A DNA stretch of 64,000 bases. It comes from Kitasatospora acidiphila. Its GTDB lineage: Bacteria; Actinomycetota; Actinomycetes; Streptomycetales; Streptomycetaceae. The position numbers and the translations under genes are program-made. Each line of letters starts with the position of its first letter. Position 1 is the stretch's first letter. Below are positions 16,178 to 25,891 of the stretch, in pieces. The stretch covers positions 1 to 64,000 of the forward strand of contig NZ_VIGB01000002.1 of NCBI RefSeq assembly GCF_006636205.1. The letters run 5' to 3'. A model generated the notes under the pieces. That model searched no databases and had not been told where the DNA came from. It saw only the letters and a program-made list of their open reading frames with translations.

Positions 16178-17476
16178 ATGGACGCACCACCGTTTTGGGA
16201 CTCGGAGGCGGGCCTGCGCCGGCCGACCGCCGCCGTCGAGGGACTACTCCAGACGGAAGCAGGCAGTGACGTTGTGCCTGGGGCGAGCGTTGGACGTGGC
16301 GTGCCCTATCCCGCATCCAGCCCCAGCCATGCCAGCGCCGCCCCGCTGGGGAGCCCAGAGCCGTTGCCGTACCTGCTGACCGGCGCTCAAGGCCAGGCGG
16401 GTCGGAGGCTGTTGAGCTACGTGGTGTCGCTGCCCTTGCCCAACACCGATGCGCAGCTGCTGGCCGCGGTGCTGGCCATTCGGGCGGCGCGGGGCGGAGT
16501 CGGCAACGTCACCGGGACGGATCTGTCCACGCTGCGCCTCGAAGACGCCCGTGCGGCCGCCGCTGCCCTGCGCGGTCTGGGCTGGCAGATCGACGGGGTG
16601 CTGTTCGACGGCGACCCGACAGCTGCGGTCGCCGTCACGATCCCGGACCTGGCACGGGAGACGGGCCACCCGCTGCCGGTCGGGGAGAAGCTACGTTCGC
16701 GGGTGTCCGGGTGGGTCGCGAGGACCTTGACCGCCAAGCCGGTCAAGAAGCTCCCGCCCGCCGCACGCCTGGCCGGCCTGTTCCTCGCCGCCCACGGCAC
16801 CTGCGACTCGGCCGGGCAGATCCCGGCCGACCTCCCCGAGGCGTGCCGGGCGGCGCTACCCGACCTACTGGCCAAGGGCTTCCTCGCCGAGCTGTCCCAG
16901 GACCGGTATCGTCTGGACGAGGCGGTGCGCCACCTGTCGGGTGTGCGCCCTCCCACCGGCGGGCAGGCGACGCGCCCCGGGGCCGTTCCATCGTCGTGGC
17001 CCCAGTTCAATGCCGACGCGTGGGCGCGGTGGAAGAGCGAAGCCACGCCCGCGCTGCGACGGCATGTGGAGGCCGTCGAGCACTGTGCCCTGTGCGCGCT
17101 GCCCGTTGACCGGGTCGCGCAGGCATTCATGGTTGCGCCGCGCCCCATGGTCATCGCCAAGGCGACCATGGGCGCCTACGGGAAGTGGAAGGGGCTGCAC
17201 CCGGACCGCGGCTCGCTGGCGGCCGAGTTCACCGTGGCCTTCCGGGCCGAGCACGGCCACGGCCCCTCCTACTACCAGCTGACCTCAGGTCTGGGCTGGG
17301 GCCTGGACCGGTCGCTGGGCGCTTACGTTGTCACGCGCTTGGTGAAGAACGAGTGGCTCGTGACCACGGGGGCGGTGCCCTGGACCTTGCGGCCCGGACC
17401 GGCCGCCCAGGCCCAAGGCATCGCCCTGCCGAAGGCGCGCACTGAGGCGCCCGGCGACGTGCCGGCGGCGGTGTAG
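16178..17476 (+). CDS. Hypothetical protein, plasmid-type
   Basis: A 432-residue protein from ATG 16178 (MDAPPFWDSEAGLRRPTAAVEG). Residues about 90-200 are a helical region (LLSYVVSLPLPNTDAQLLAAVLAIRAARGGVGNVTG) that could be a winged helix, followed by a long alpha/beta part with CALCALPVDRVAQAF and a C-terminal winged-helix-like stretch ending in LVKNEWLVTTGAVPWTL. It resembles uncharacterised proteins carried on Streptomyces plasmids. A DNA-binding role is only a guess from the helix patterns. Confidence 0.6.
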   Translation: MDAPPFWDSEAGLRRPTAAVEGLLQTEAGSDVVPGASVGRGVPYPASSPSHASAAPLGSPEPLPYLLTGAQGQAGRRLLSYVVSLPLPNTDAQLLAAVLAIRAARGGVGNVTGTDLSTLRLEDARAAAAALRGLGWQIDGVLFDGDPTAAVAVTIPDLARETGHPLPVGEKLRSRVSGWVARTLTAKPVKKLPPAARLAGLFLAAHGTCDSAGQIPADLPEACRAALPDLLAKGFLAELSQDRYRLDEAVRHLSGVRPPTGGQATRPGAVPSSWPQFNADAWARWKSEATPALRRHVEAVEHCALCALPVDRVAQAFMVAPRPMVIAKATMGAYGKWKGLHPDRGSLAAEFTVAFRAEHGHGPSYYQLTSGLGWGLDRSLGAYVVTRLVKNEWLVTTGAVPWTLRPGPAAQAQGIALPKARTEAPGDVPAAV

Positions 17477-17654
17477 CCGGTCATCTGTCGCCGGTGCGCG
17501 TCAACCGGGCACCTGTAAGTGCGCCCATCGGGCTGCCGTCGCGCGTCCGGCCATGCCCTGGCCCGTGCCCGCTCGTTGGACGCCGGTGGTTGCGCTGCGT
17601 GGTGCGGCGCCGCGACGTTGCGTGGGGCCCGTATGCCTGGCATCTTCAGGCTGG

Positions 17655-18418
17655 TCCAGCAAGGAGTTCCAGATCGACGGGGTCTGGGACGGCCGCAGCC
17701 ATGACGCGGTGCTGCGGCAGTTCAGGGCGGGCATCGGAGCAGGGCGCAGCACGGCAGCGGAGTCGGCGTTCGCGGCCCTGGGCGCGCTCGCGCCGGTGCT
17801 GACCGAGGTGATCATCGACCAGGTCCAGGCGATCCGGGACACTGTGGAGACCAACTCCGAGGCCTGGACCGTCACCCTCGACCTGGCCGCCAAGGAGGTC
17901 ACCTTCCTCAACGCGGCATCCGGCGAGATCCGGGAGCTGCCGGTGAAGCCGGAAGGCGGCGAGCAGAGTGCCGGGGCCTTCACGCTGGAGCTGATGGGCA
18001 TCCCCGCCGTGGAGACGGCCCAAGGCCGCGTCACCATCGACAGCGTCATGGCGCTGCTCTACCTCCAGCAAGCCCACGCGGGCCGGCGGCCCTTCGCTGC
18101 GGTGAACAGCCAGGACCTGGCCGTCACCATTGAGGTCGTCTTCGGGCTCCTGGACGACAAGGCCGTCAAGCTGAAGGCGCAGGCGTCGGCCGCCGGCCGG
18201 CGGGCGACCCGCGCGACGAGCCAGCTGGCCAAAGCGAACGAGCAGCGCCTGTCCTACGGGCTGCCCACTGCCGCCGACCTGGATGCCCAGGCCGCCGTGC
18301 ACGCCAAGGCCGCGGACGAGGCATCAGCGCAGGTGCGGCGGTTCAACAGTGAGCTTGAGCAGCACCGCGCGGTGCTGGCCTGCCGGGAGACGGAGGCGGA
18401 ACGGGCCCGGACGGGCAT
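17655..18418 (+). pseudogene. SMC/RecN-like coiled-coil ATPase fragment
   Basis: The frame gives FQIDGVWDGRSHDAVLRQFR, ITIDQVQAIRD-type helices, VTLDLAAKEVTFLNAASGEI, ELMGIPAVETAQGRVTIDSV and MALLYLQQAHAGRRPF, then a coiled coil (AADEASAQVRRFNSELEQHRAVLACRE). This resembles the N-terminal region of SMC/RecN-like ATPases of the DUF3732 sort. No good start is present, and after about 18418 the frame runs antisense into a hydrolase remnant. Both ends therefore appear lost. Confidence 0.4.
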
Positions 18419-18419
18419 G

Positions 18420-18860
18420 ATCTGTCGTTCGCCCAGTGCAGAGCGCACGGCGTCCATGTCCCGGGCGACGGTCTCGGTGTTCAGGTACCCGAACAGGGCA
18501 CCGCCGCCCCGGGCGCAGGCGGTCCCGAGCCGTCGGTTGCTCCGTACGAGATTGGCGGCCGCCGTCCGGTCGGCAGGGAACCTGCTCACCGATAAGTCGA
18601 TCGGCAACGGGCAGTTGAGCGGCGGATTGAGGCCCGTCCCGTGCGGCTGCACAGCGACGATGTCGAACCGGTCGCGCAGGCGGGCCGGAAATCAGTGCTC
18701 CCGCGCCTGCCGGTCGAGCAGATAGCCCACCTCGCCGTCTCCCGGGCCGCCGGAGTTGAAGAGAAGCGTGCCCACCCGGTGTCCTGGGTCCGCTCCGAGC
18801 TCCCGGGCCTGGACCAGTCGAGCGGCAAGGAGATCCGCCCGCACCGCACGGAGTGCGGCG
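18420..18860 (-). pseudogene. TAP-like alpha/beta-hydrolase fragment
   Basis: The minus strand encodes, over two frames, FNSGGPGDGEVGYLL-like residues, then FDIVAVQPHGTGLNPPLNCP and ARDMDAVRSALGERQI. This is the segment before the nucleophile elbow of secreted tripeptidyl-aminopeptidase-type hydrolases of Streptomyces. The GxSxG elbow, acid and histidine are all missing, and there is an internal frame change. It is a remnant that abuts the truncated coiled-coil gene. Confidence 0.65.
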
Positions 18861-18861
18861 G

Positions 18862-19266
18862 TCAGCTCTTCGGCAGCGTTATGCCCAGTTCGAGCATGGC
18901 GGGGGAGGCGGGACCGCCCTGGGAGCGCTCGGTCTTGTCGCCCTTCACCGTGGGCGCGATGGTGCGCGGGTCGACGGCCTCGGACGGCGAGCCGGTGGCG
19001 TACAGGCCGTCAGGCTCTTGGTCGCGGTCGTGGGGGAGCAGCCAGAAGACGCGGCGGCGGAAGGTGCCGGAGGCGCGGGAGGAGGGTGCTGCCGGGCCGA
19101 GGATGGCGTAGCCGACCATGCGGCCGTCGCGATGGTAGGGGGGTCTGCCCTTGCGGGAGTTGAGTCGTTCCAGGCTCTGGCGGACGTAGTCGAGTGGTTC
19201 TGGGTCCTCGAGCCAGCGGATCTCGATCTCGTGGGCGAGGTCGGCGGGGTCGATCAGGGCGCTCAC
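18862..19266 (-). CDS. DUF6009 family protein
   Basis: A 134-residue protein from GTG 19266. Its start overlaps the stop of the helicase gene (GTGA), so it is the third gene of the prim-pol operon. Landmarks: IRWLEDPEPLDYVRQSLERL, RKGRPPYHRDGRMVGYAI, SGTFRRRVFWLLPHDRD and EPDGLYATGSPSEAVDPRTI. This fits the Streptomyces family I know as DUF6009, found on plasmids and integrative elements; the function is not established. Strict coupling suggests a role in replication or its control. Confidence 0.75.
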   Translation of the reverse strand: MSALIDPADLAHEIEIRWLEDPEPLDYVRQSLERLNSRKGRPPYHRDGRMVGYAILGPAAPSSRASGTFRRRVFWLLPHDRDQEPDGLYATGSPSEAVDPRTIAPTVKGDKTERSQGGPASPAMLELGITLPKS

Positions 19267-20873
19267 GGCTGCGGCTCCTCGTCGGCCAGCAGGCCGATCC
19301 CTGGGTAGTACTTGCGGGAGTTGGACAGGACCATGTCCTTGGGGGAGGTCATACCCAGTGTTTCGCGCACGCGCGCGGCGAAGGCGCGGGCGGTGACGGG
19401 GTTGGCGCCTTCACCGCCGCACCAGCGGGTGTAGGCGCCGTACAGCAGAGCCTGTTCGGCGCGCAGACCGTCGGCGATCTTGCAGGCTTCGGTGAGGAAG
19501 CGTCCCACGCTGTCTTCGGTCTCGGCGTACGCGCTCGTGGCGGTCTGCACGCTCTGCGGTCCGGTGAGGTCCTTGTGCCCGTTGAAGTACCTGCTGGCGC
19601 CCGTGATGAGCCAGTTGAGGATGCCGGGGCCCTCCTCGGCGACCAGGACGTGGGCGAGGTTGTCGATCTTCCGGTCCTCGGCGACGACCCGCTCGAAGGG
19701 GATCAGCCGCATGCGTCGCCAGAATGCGGGGCCTCCGGTGCCGACCTCGGGGCGGTGGTTGCCCAGCAGCCAGAGCTTGTGGGTCGGGTTGAAGCTGAAG
19801 AAGTCCTGGCGCATCCGGCGGGCCTTGACCCTGTCGCCGCCGGTCAGCAGCTTCACCCGGGCCTCGTCGAAACGGTCGCCGGGCTTGAGTTCGGAGCACA
19901 TGATGATCCGTCGGCCGTGCAGTTCGGCCAGGTCCGTGGGGTGGCCGTCGAAGGCCCGGGCCATGAGGAAGCCGGGCGGGGCCGCGTCGGCGTAGTCGCC
20001 GAGCAGCTGCAGCATCACGTCCAGCAGGACGGACTTGCCGTTCTTCCCGGTGCCGTACAGGAACGGCATGATCTGCGCCCCCACGTCCCCGGAGATCGAG
20101 TACCCCAGGCACAGGTGGAGGAAGTTGATCATCTCCTGGCCTTCGGGGCCTTCTCCGAAGGTGTCCTCCAGGAAGCGGAACCAGCGCGGTGTGGGCATGG
20201 CCTGCGGGGCGACCGTGGTGGAGCGCGAGTGGCTGTGGCGGGTGGGGTCCGGCGGGATGAGGAGTCCGGTGCGCAGGTCGACGACGCCGGCGGTGGTGCA
20301 CAGGGCGTACGGGTCGGCGTCGAGTGTGGAGGCGTGCATCACCATGCCGGGGGCGGCCTTGGCTTGTTCCAGCATCGCGGTCATGCCGCTGGTGGACAGC
20401 GCACGGCGGCGGTGGCGCTTCAGCTCGCTGGTGGTGTAGGTGCCGCTCGGATCGTGGAGGACCAGGTGCTCGGCCATCTCGCCGGCGGCCCAGAGCACGG
20501 TGTCGGTTTCGTCGATCTGCCACCGGTGGCCGGCCCAGCTGTACCAGCCCAGGCCGGGCACGTAGCGGTAGTCGGCGCCGTACAGGCGCACGAACAGCTT
20601 GGCGTTGCCGCGGTCGCTGAGCGAGTCCGGCAGCAGCCCCTGCCGGGTGACGGCCGGTGACGGCTGCACCTCATGCACCATCACGGGCTGAGGGGCTTGG
20701 GGCGCCGCCGACGGTGTCAGGGTGAGCATGCTCTCCTGGACCGGCGTGAAGGGGCGGGCCGCCTGCCCGGGCACGGCGACCGTACCGGGTGTCGGTGTGT
20801 TGGCGGCGGTCAGGATCTGCCGCGCGGCGGCCAAGGCATCGAAGCCTCCTTCCGGTCCGTGCTCAGTGGTCAT
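19263..20873 (-). CDS. SF3-family replication helicase (phage P4/D5-type)
   Basis: A 536-residue protein from ATG 20873, overlapping the prim-pol stop by 4 bp (ATGA). The N-terminal part has the D5-N domain (LFVRLYGADYRYVPGLGWYSW, WLLIDETDTV-like helices). The helicase core shows Walker A FLYGTGKNGKSVLLD, the acidic IIMCSELKPGDRFDEARVK, GGDRVKARRMRQDFFSF and sensor LWLLGNHRPEV. The C-terminus is a winged-helix-like tail. The family forms hexamers that unwind origins for plasmid and phage replication. Partners are the prim-pol upstream and the iteron region beyond it. Confidence 0.92.
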   Translation of the reverse strand: MTTEHGPEGGFDALAAARQILTAANTPTPGTVAVPGQAARPFTPVQESMLTLTPSAAPQAPQPVMVHEVQPSPAVTRQGLLPDSLSDRGNAKLFVRLYGADYRYVPGLGWYSWAGHRWQIDETDTVLWAAGEMAEHLVLHDPSGTYTTSELKRHRRRALSTSGMTAMLEQAKAAPGMVMHASTLDADPYALCTTAGVVDLRTGLLIPPDPTRHSHSRSTTVAPQAMPTPRWFRFLEDTFGEGPEGQEMINFLHLCLGYSISGDVGAQIMPFLYGTGKNGKSVLLDVMLQLLGDYADAAPPGFLMARAFDGHPTDLAELHGRRIIMCSELKPGDRFDEARVKLLTGGDRVKARRMRQDFFSFNPTHKLWLLGNHRPEVGTGGPAFWRRMRLIPFERVVAEDRKIDNLAHVLVAEEGPGILNWLITGASRYFNGHKDLTGPQSVQTATSAYAETEDSVGRFLTEACKIADGLRAEQALLYGAYTRWCGGEGANPVTARAFAARVRETLGMTSPKDMVLSNSRKYYPGIGLLADEEPQP

Positions 20874-21952
20874 GCGCGTCCTCGCAGATGCAGGGGGCGG
20901 CGGGCGCCTGCGGCAAGGCCCGCGCGAACGATCGGTGCCCAACGGCGTTCTTGGCCCGGGCGAGCGGTGGAGGCGGCGTCCAACAGGACGGCTGCGGCGT
21001 CGGCCTCGCTGAGGTAGCCGGCTGCGGCCAATCCGCCGGCGGTGAACGCCGCGCGGTTGAGCTTGTCGCTGAAACCCATTCCTTCCGGGGCGGCCGTGCA
21101 GGCGACGACCTCAGCCAGCAGGCCCGCCAGGACGGCGGGCGTGCCGTCCTGGGCACCACCGGCTGCGATGACCGCCTGCCGGGCGCGGGACGGGGGACGG
21201 CGCGGTTCGAGCCGGTCCTGCGGGGGTTCCGCGTGGTGGGTGCGCTGCAGTTCTGCGGCCAGCCAGGACGGCAGGGGAGCGGGCCGCCGCACCGCGCCGA
21301 CGGGCGTGTAGGAGCCGTCCGCGGTGACGGTCCCCGGCGCGATGATGAAGCCGCCGCGGGCGCGGACGTCCACCTGCCAAGCCAGCGCCCGGTTCTTCCC
21401 CGCCCCAGTGGAAGAGCGCAGCGGCAGGCTTGGGTGTGCTTGGTACCAGACGTGCAGGCCACCGGAGGGGGTTCTCACCCGCAAGGTGGTGGTGTCGTCG
21501 GCCGGGCTGGCGTGCCCGCGCAGGGCGGCCAGCAGGGCGAGGGTGTCGAACCCAGTGGCCAGACCTGCCAGGTCGACCGCGTCCGGGATCACGATGCCGG
21601 GGAGCAGCCGGTCTCGGGCGGGCAGGGGCTTGGCGTGCGCGTCGACGTCGATGACGACCAGGTGAGCAGGCCCGCAGGAGATGCCGACGCCCAGCTGCGA
21701 GTTGGCTTCCCACCAGGAGCGCAGCCTGTCGTGGTCGGTGGTCGCGGCCAGGTGCCCGTGACACCAGCGGCCGGTCACCAGGCAGCGGCACCCGGAGGCG
21801 CGGTGCCCGGTGGCCGCGCAGTCGGCGCAGTTGGCCACTGGGTGCTTGGTACCCGGGGCCAGCGGGTGCACCGGCCATCCCTGCGCGGCACACCACCTGG
21901 CGACCTGCAGCGGAGGCGCGGACGTAGTGGGGACGCCGACAGAGCTTGCCAC
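20870..21952 (-). CDS. Bifunctional primase-polymerase (AEP superfamily)
   Basis: A 360-residue protein from GTG 21952 with GGAGGG nine bases upstream. The prim-pol domain shows a zinc-binding-like cluster (NCADCAATGHRASGCRC), the catalytic HLVVIDVDAHAK motif, and SGGLHVWYQA with the metal/nucleotide-binding histidine. The C-terminal third is helical with an acidic stretch. It should synthesise primers, and possibly extend them, at the plasmid origin. It is first in an operon with the SF3 helicase and DUF6009, all with 4-bp overlaps. Confidence 0.92.
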   Translation of the reverse strand: MASSVGVPTTSAPPLQVARWCAAQGWPVHPLAPGTKHPVANCADCAATGHRASGCRCLVTGRWCHGHLAATTDHDRLRSWWEANSQLGVGISCGPAHLVVIDVDAHAKPLPARDRLLPGIVIPDAVDLAGLATGFDTLALLAALRGHASPADDTTTLRVRTPSGGLHVWYQAHPSLPLRSSTGAGKNRALAWQVDVRARGGFIIAPGTVTADGSYTPVGAVRRPAPLPSWLAAELQRTHHAEPPQDRLEPRRPPSRARQAVIAAGGAQDGTPAVLAGLLAEVVACTAAPEGMGFSDKLNRAAFTAGGLAAAGYLSEADAAAVLLDAASTARPGQERRWAPIVRAGLAAGARRPLHLRGRA

Positions 21953-22188
21953 CTTGATGTCCCTCCCGCTGTCTGCCTGCCGGCTCCGTCGTACGTCGCT
22001 GCCGAGTATGCGCAGGTCACAGCCCTGACAGCGACTGAAGCGACTCAGTTTCCAATATGGAGCCCACAGACTAGCGGAGTCGCCGTGGCACGGGTGTGCC
22101 GTGGCTGCGGTGGCTACAGCGACCGAGATGTGCTGGAAGCGACTGTGCAGTCTTCAGTCGCTCACCCCTGTAAGCAACGTTTTCCCAG

Positions 22189-22383
22189 GTCAGGGCTGTG
22201 GTGGTGGGGAATCAGCGACTGAAGCGACTGAAGGTCGGGTCTATGAACGCGTACGCGCACGCATGAATGTCGTTATAAGCCCAACCCAGAGTCGCTCCAG
22301 TCGCTGCCAGCGTCCTATAGGTGCTCTGACCTGGGAAAACACCAGCGACCGAACACCAGCGACCCAAGCGACCAACCACAACC
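22189..22383. repeat. 195-bp direct repeat, copy A
   Basis: The same sequence recurs at 22549-22743, 360 bp downstream, with one difference noticed (GCATGAATG versus GCACGAATG). Each copy contains seven AGCGAC-type iterons. It begins with GGTCAGGGCTGTGG and ends with GACCAACCACAACC. Confidence 0.85.
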
Positions 22384-22548
22384 GCCGGCACCTCCTGCGA
22401 TGGGCGGCCGACCGGACCGATCGTTTGAGCGGGCTTCAGTGGGCTTCCTCGGTCGGGCGTGTCGCCCGCCTGCCCCAGCGACTCTGACTCCAGCCGCAGC
22501 GACCGAATGCGTTCAGTCGCTGATTCAGTCACTGTCACATCCCTGCTG

Positions 22549-22743
22549 GTCAGGGCTGTGGTGGTGGGGAATCAGCGACTGAAGCGACTGAAGGTCGGGT
22601 CTATGAACGCGTACGCGCACGCACGAATGTCGTTATAAGCCCAACCCAGAGTCGCTCCAGTCGCTGCCAGCGTCCTATAGGTGCTCTGACCTGGGAAAAC
22701 ACCAGCGACCGAACACCAGCGACCCAAGCGACCAACCACAACC
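22549..22743. repeat. 195-bp direct repeat, copy B
   Basis: Second copy of the 22189-22383 block. A recent duplication within the candidate origin. Confidence 0.85.
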
Positions 22744-22783
22744 CCTCCCGGGGATGCGACTGTGTTCGGCGTCGCTGGGCCGA

Positions 22784-23080
22784 ACGGTGCCCACCCGCAC
22801 TCCGCCATGACGCCACCGATCATCAGCAGCAGTGGACGCGCGACGGGGCTCCCAGGCCAGGAATGCCTCCAGCGCCGGCCCTACGTTGAAACCTGGCGCC
22901 TTGCAGCTGCCGAGGTGCGCAGCGCCCCATGCTTCACCTGCGGTGCCTTCCAGAAGGCCGCCGCGCGCCGGTTCGCCCCGTGCTGAGCCCAGCGGGATGG
23001 CAGAGGCGGCCCTCATGAGCGGGGCGGAAGCCTCCCCGTCGCAGTTTGTCGGTCAGGCCCCGCCTAAGCCAGGACGTGCA
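22784..23080. other. Intergenic, nothing recognised
   Basis: No frame with a ribosome binding site or protein-like composition, and no iterons beyond about 22780. Confidence 0.4.
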
Positions 23081-23860
23081 TCATGCACACGGGACGGCCT
23101 GGGCCCGAATCCGGGCCGCATTGACAGGGTCGACCAGGTCAATGGCATCGATGAGTAGCGTCGGGAACATCATCTGCTCACCGAGCTGTACGCACATGAT
23201 GTCCTCGTCGTCATCGCTGCTGGGCAGGTTGAGCCGCTTCTCCAGGAGGGCCCGACTTACCGTCTTCGGTACCAGGACCACGCCAACGCACCCGCCGCTT
23301 GGCCGCAACGACCGCGCGATCACGTCCACTGCCCGCGCTACGTCGGCTGATGACGTGGCCAGGATCGCATCGAGCCCCTGGTCCAGCAGCATCCGACACG
23401 GCAGTCCCTTCAGTTGCCGGCTGAGGACAGCCAGCGTTCCAGGGGGCAGGCAGACCAGGTAGTGCGACCTGTCCCTGTAGCCGGCGGCGATCTCGCGAAC
23501 GGCTGTCTCGCGGTCAACGAACCCGTCGCCCGACTTCACTCTCGGCTTCTTCGCCTTCTCACGTCCCACACAGCGCCTAACGATCCCTACCCGGGGTGGT
23601 CGCGGACCTGCGTTGAGCATTCGGGCGCCGGCGCCCGGGTCCTTTGCCCAGGACGGTACGAGTCGGCACCCGACAGCTCTATCACCCAGCTGCCTGACCC
23701 GTTCGGCACAGCGATATGGATCGACGGCCCGTAGCGCCGGCCAGAACGCCGAGGCCCCCGCTGACGAACCGTGGGCGGTGCGGCGGGCGCCGACCACGTC
23801 ACTCGTCTCGGTCACCACAGCGGGCGGCACCAGAGCTGCCACCAACGGCTTCACGTCCAT
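23081..23860 (-). CDS. Hypothetical protein, start uncertain
   Basis: Up to 259 residues from ATG 23860. The C-terminal 170 residues look like a real alpha/beta protein (VDRETAVREIAAGYRDRSHYLVCLPPG, LSRQLKGLPCRMLLDQGLDAILAT, ARAVDVIARSLRPSGG, SSDDDEDIMCVQLGEQMMF). The N-terminal 80 residues have weak composition. Internal ATG 23618 (MLNAGPRPPRVGIVRR) is an alternative start. No family recognised. Confidence 0.5.
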   Translation of the reverse strand: MDVKPLVAALVPPAVVTETSDVVGARRTAHGSSAGASAFWPALRAVDPYRCAERVRQLGDRAVGCRLVPSWAKDPGAGARMLNAGPRPPRVGIVRRCVGREKAKKPRVKSGDGFVDRETAVREIAAGYRDRSHYLVCLPPGTLAVLSRQLKGLPCRMLLDQGLDAILATSSADVARAVDVIARSLRPSGGCVGVVLVPKTVSRALLEKRLNLPSSDDDEDIMCVQLGEQMMFPTLLIDAIDLVDPVNAARIRAQAVPCA

Positions 23861-24022
23861 CTGATCCGCCCTCCGGCCTCCCGCAGCCATCGCCGGGGAC
23901 AGCCGCGCCTTGGCTGACTCGGCAGCGCGCAGGGCGCCCGGAAATGCGACCCGCTGCCCGGTCAGGTTCCAGTAGGCGCGGGGCAGGACGGTGCCGGTCA
24001 GAGGTTCAGTCCGGCTGGATGT

Positions 24023-25813
24023 TCAGGTGGCTGCGTGGCAGCGCAGGTGGGGTGCTCGCCCGTCGTACGAGCCGTACAGGCATGAGAGGGCGACGACACA
24101 ACTCTGGGTCCAGATGCGTTGCGCCGTCGCCCGCTCCTGGTGGTCGTCGCGCGCCGGGTAGCCGAAGGCTCCGGTGGGGTGCTGCTGACAGAGCAGGAAG
24201 TCGACCCCGTCGCGGGTGATCCGGTGATCGGCCCAGCCGAGCAGCCCCAGCCCTTGAACGAGCGCGGCGGCTTCTTCGAGCCGATAGTTCTGGCAGGCGG
24301 CTGGCAGCGCGGCTGCGAACCGCTCCGCGACGGAATGCCAGGCGGAGGCGTCGCTGCCGAGGTGGAGCGGTTGGCCGTCGGCATACTGCGCCAAGGCCAC
24401 GGCAGTGACCGCGGGCGCATGGTTCCCGGCGAACAGGTTCGCAGCGGTCGTGGAGGCGAGGAGGGAATCCGCCTGCTGCTCGGTGAGCCGGCCCAGGTCG
24501 CGCAGTCGTCTGACTCCGCCGGCGGCGGCCGTGGGAACGGCGGTGAGCCCGGTGAGTGCTGCTGCCGTGTCCGTCAGGAACTGGTCGAGGGATTCGCAGA
24601 CCAGTCCGCAGGCCGACAGGCCTCGCGCGCACTCGGCTACCGCGTCGACGCCCTGCCCGCCCCAGGCCACCGGCTGGGAGAGGGTGTTGTCGGCACGCCG
24701 CACGAGACTGGTGAGGGCCCGGGCGGCGAGTCGTGGCTCTCCCACCGAGCGTGCGGCTCGCGCGGCTGCGCCCGCTGCCGGGACCGCGTCGTCGAACGGC
24801 ACATCGAGGGCGGCCTCGGTCAGCCAGGCGGTGGCACACCGGATCGCGGCTTCAAGTCGTTCCTTGCCGGCGGACCGGGGAGGTGAGGGGCGCGGCTGCC
24901 GGATCACGGCCTCGTCACGGGCCAGGTGACCGGCCAGCGCTGCGACGATCGTGGTGTGATAGCCGGTGGCCCAGTCGCGGTAGTCCGCGTCGCCGTTCTC
25001 GAGTTCCGGGGGGAGGATGCCGTCCGGCCCGGCGACCCGCCCGTCGGGCTCCTGTGCATCGGCGAGGAAGGCCCAGGCCCGTTCCATCTCGGGTGAGTCC
25101 TGGATCCCCAGGCACAGCAGGCAGCAGAGCAGTTCGGCGACCAGGTCGGCGTTCTCCTTCTGGCGGCACAGAAGGCAGAGCGCCTCCAGTAGTTCTACGG
25201 CCTGGGGCAGACCGAATCCGGTGGGCCACCGGGGGATACGCCGGCCGAAATCGGTGGCGTAGAACACGGTATGCGTGACCGCGTAAATGTCGCTGTCGCT
25301 CAGCTTCACGACGGATGGATCAGCACAGAGCAGGGAGAAGGGCAGTACCGCACTGTCTGCCGGCATTCCGTGATCGACTCCGGCCAACTCCAGCGTGTGC
25401 AGCAGATCCAGCTGCCGGAATGGGACGCGCTCGAAGCAGGCCGCATAACGTCCGGCGACCGCTCGGCCGATGAGGCGCTCGAATTCGCTGTCGCGCCGCC
25501 CGCACAGCCGCTGTGACGCGTAGGTGCCCGCGTACAGGAGCAGGGCCCGCTCATCACGTGCGACGAGCTCACGGTAGGAAGCCCGGGCCGCTACGGCGCT
25601 GACCTGGTCGTACAGCATCCGATAGTCGGGGTCGCCGTCGAAGGACCCGAGCTCCGCCCGAGCACGGAGTCCGACCAGCAACGCGACCTCGACGAACGCC
25701 TTGCGGACGAACAGCGTACGCCGCTTGTCGGCGGCGTCGGGATCGAAGCGGGTGCGGTGCGCGGCCAGCCAGGCGACAGCTCCGCGTTCCACCGTGCGCC
25801 GCATGTCGGCCAC
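24023..25813 (-). CDS. DUF6895-like protein, helical-repeat fold
   Basis: 597 residues from GTG 25813 (VADMRRTVERGAVAWLAAHR), chosen because AGGAGG lies six bases upstream; TTG 25840 and ATG 25804 are poorer. The N-terminal 300 residues contain VRKAFVEVALLVGLRAR, the LLLYAGTY region, LSDSDIYAVTHTVFYATDFG and a Cys-rich helix LCLLCRQKENADLVAELLCCLLCLG. The second half consists of paired helices and a final ITRDGVDFLLCQQHPTGAFG, typical of alpha/alpha-toroid or terpene-cyclase-like repeats. I link it to the family annotated DUF6895, tentatively. It follows a 65-residue peptide gene by 78 bp and is probably co-transcribed with it. Confidence 0.65.
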   Translation of the reverse strand: MADMRRTVERGAVAWLAAHRTRFDPDAADKRRTLFVRKAFVEVALLVGLRARAELGSFDGDPDYRMLYDQVSAVAARASYRELVARDERALLLYAGTYASQRLCGRRDSEFERLIGRAVAGRYAACFERVPFRQLDLLHTLELAGVDHGMPADSAVLPFSLLCADPSVVKLSDSDIYAVTHTVFYATDFGRRIPRWPTGFGLPQAVELLEALCLLCRQKENADLVAELLCCLLCLGIQDSPEMERAWAFLADAQEPDGRVAGPDGILPPELENGDADYRDWATGYHTTIVAALAGHLARDEAVIRQPRPSPPRSAGKERLEAAIRCATAWLTEAALDVPFDDAVPAAGAAARAARSVGEPRLAARALTSLVRRADNTLSQPVAWGGQGVDAVAECARGLSACGLVCESLDQFLTDTAAALTGLTAVPTAAAGGVRRLRDLGRLTEQQADSLLASTTAANLFAGNHAPAVTAVALAQYADGQPLHLGSDASAWHSVAERFAAALPAACQNYRLEEAAALVQGLGLLGWADHRITRDGVDFLLCQQHPTGAFGYPARDDHQERATAQRIWTQSCVVALSCLYGSYDGRAPHLRCHAAT

Positions 25814-25891
25814 AGCCGCCCTCCTGATGAGTCGATCCAACCCGGCCGTGCGTCCCGCCTGGCGCAGCCCCCCGTACGGCGCAGTCCGAAG

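Larger units (their letters stand above)
22024..22780. repeat. Iteron-rich candidate replication origin
   Basis: The heptamer-like element AGCGACT (or complement AGTCGCT) and close variants occur about 24 times in 750 bp, in both orientations, often as head-to-tail pairs such as AGCGACTGAAGCGACT. The region starts directly upstream of the prim-pol gene and holds no convincing gene. Short AT-rich spots such as TTATAAGC and CCTATAGG lie between iterons. Iterons next to prim-pol and SF3 helicase genes are the normal arrangement for a plasmid or phage-type origin. Confidence 0.65.

Noticed and set aside
19194..20660. 488-residue plus-strand frame opposite the SF3 helicase
   Set aside because: Antisense shadow of a well-supported helicase gene.
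22024..22780. Iteron region considered as a CRISPR array
   Set aside because: Repeats are 6-8 bp, in both orientations and irregularly spaced, with no cas genes; it fits an origin.
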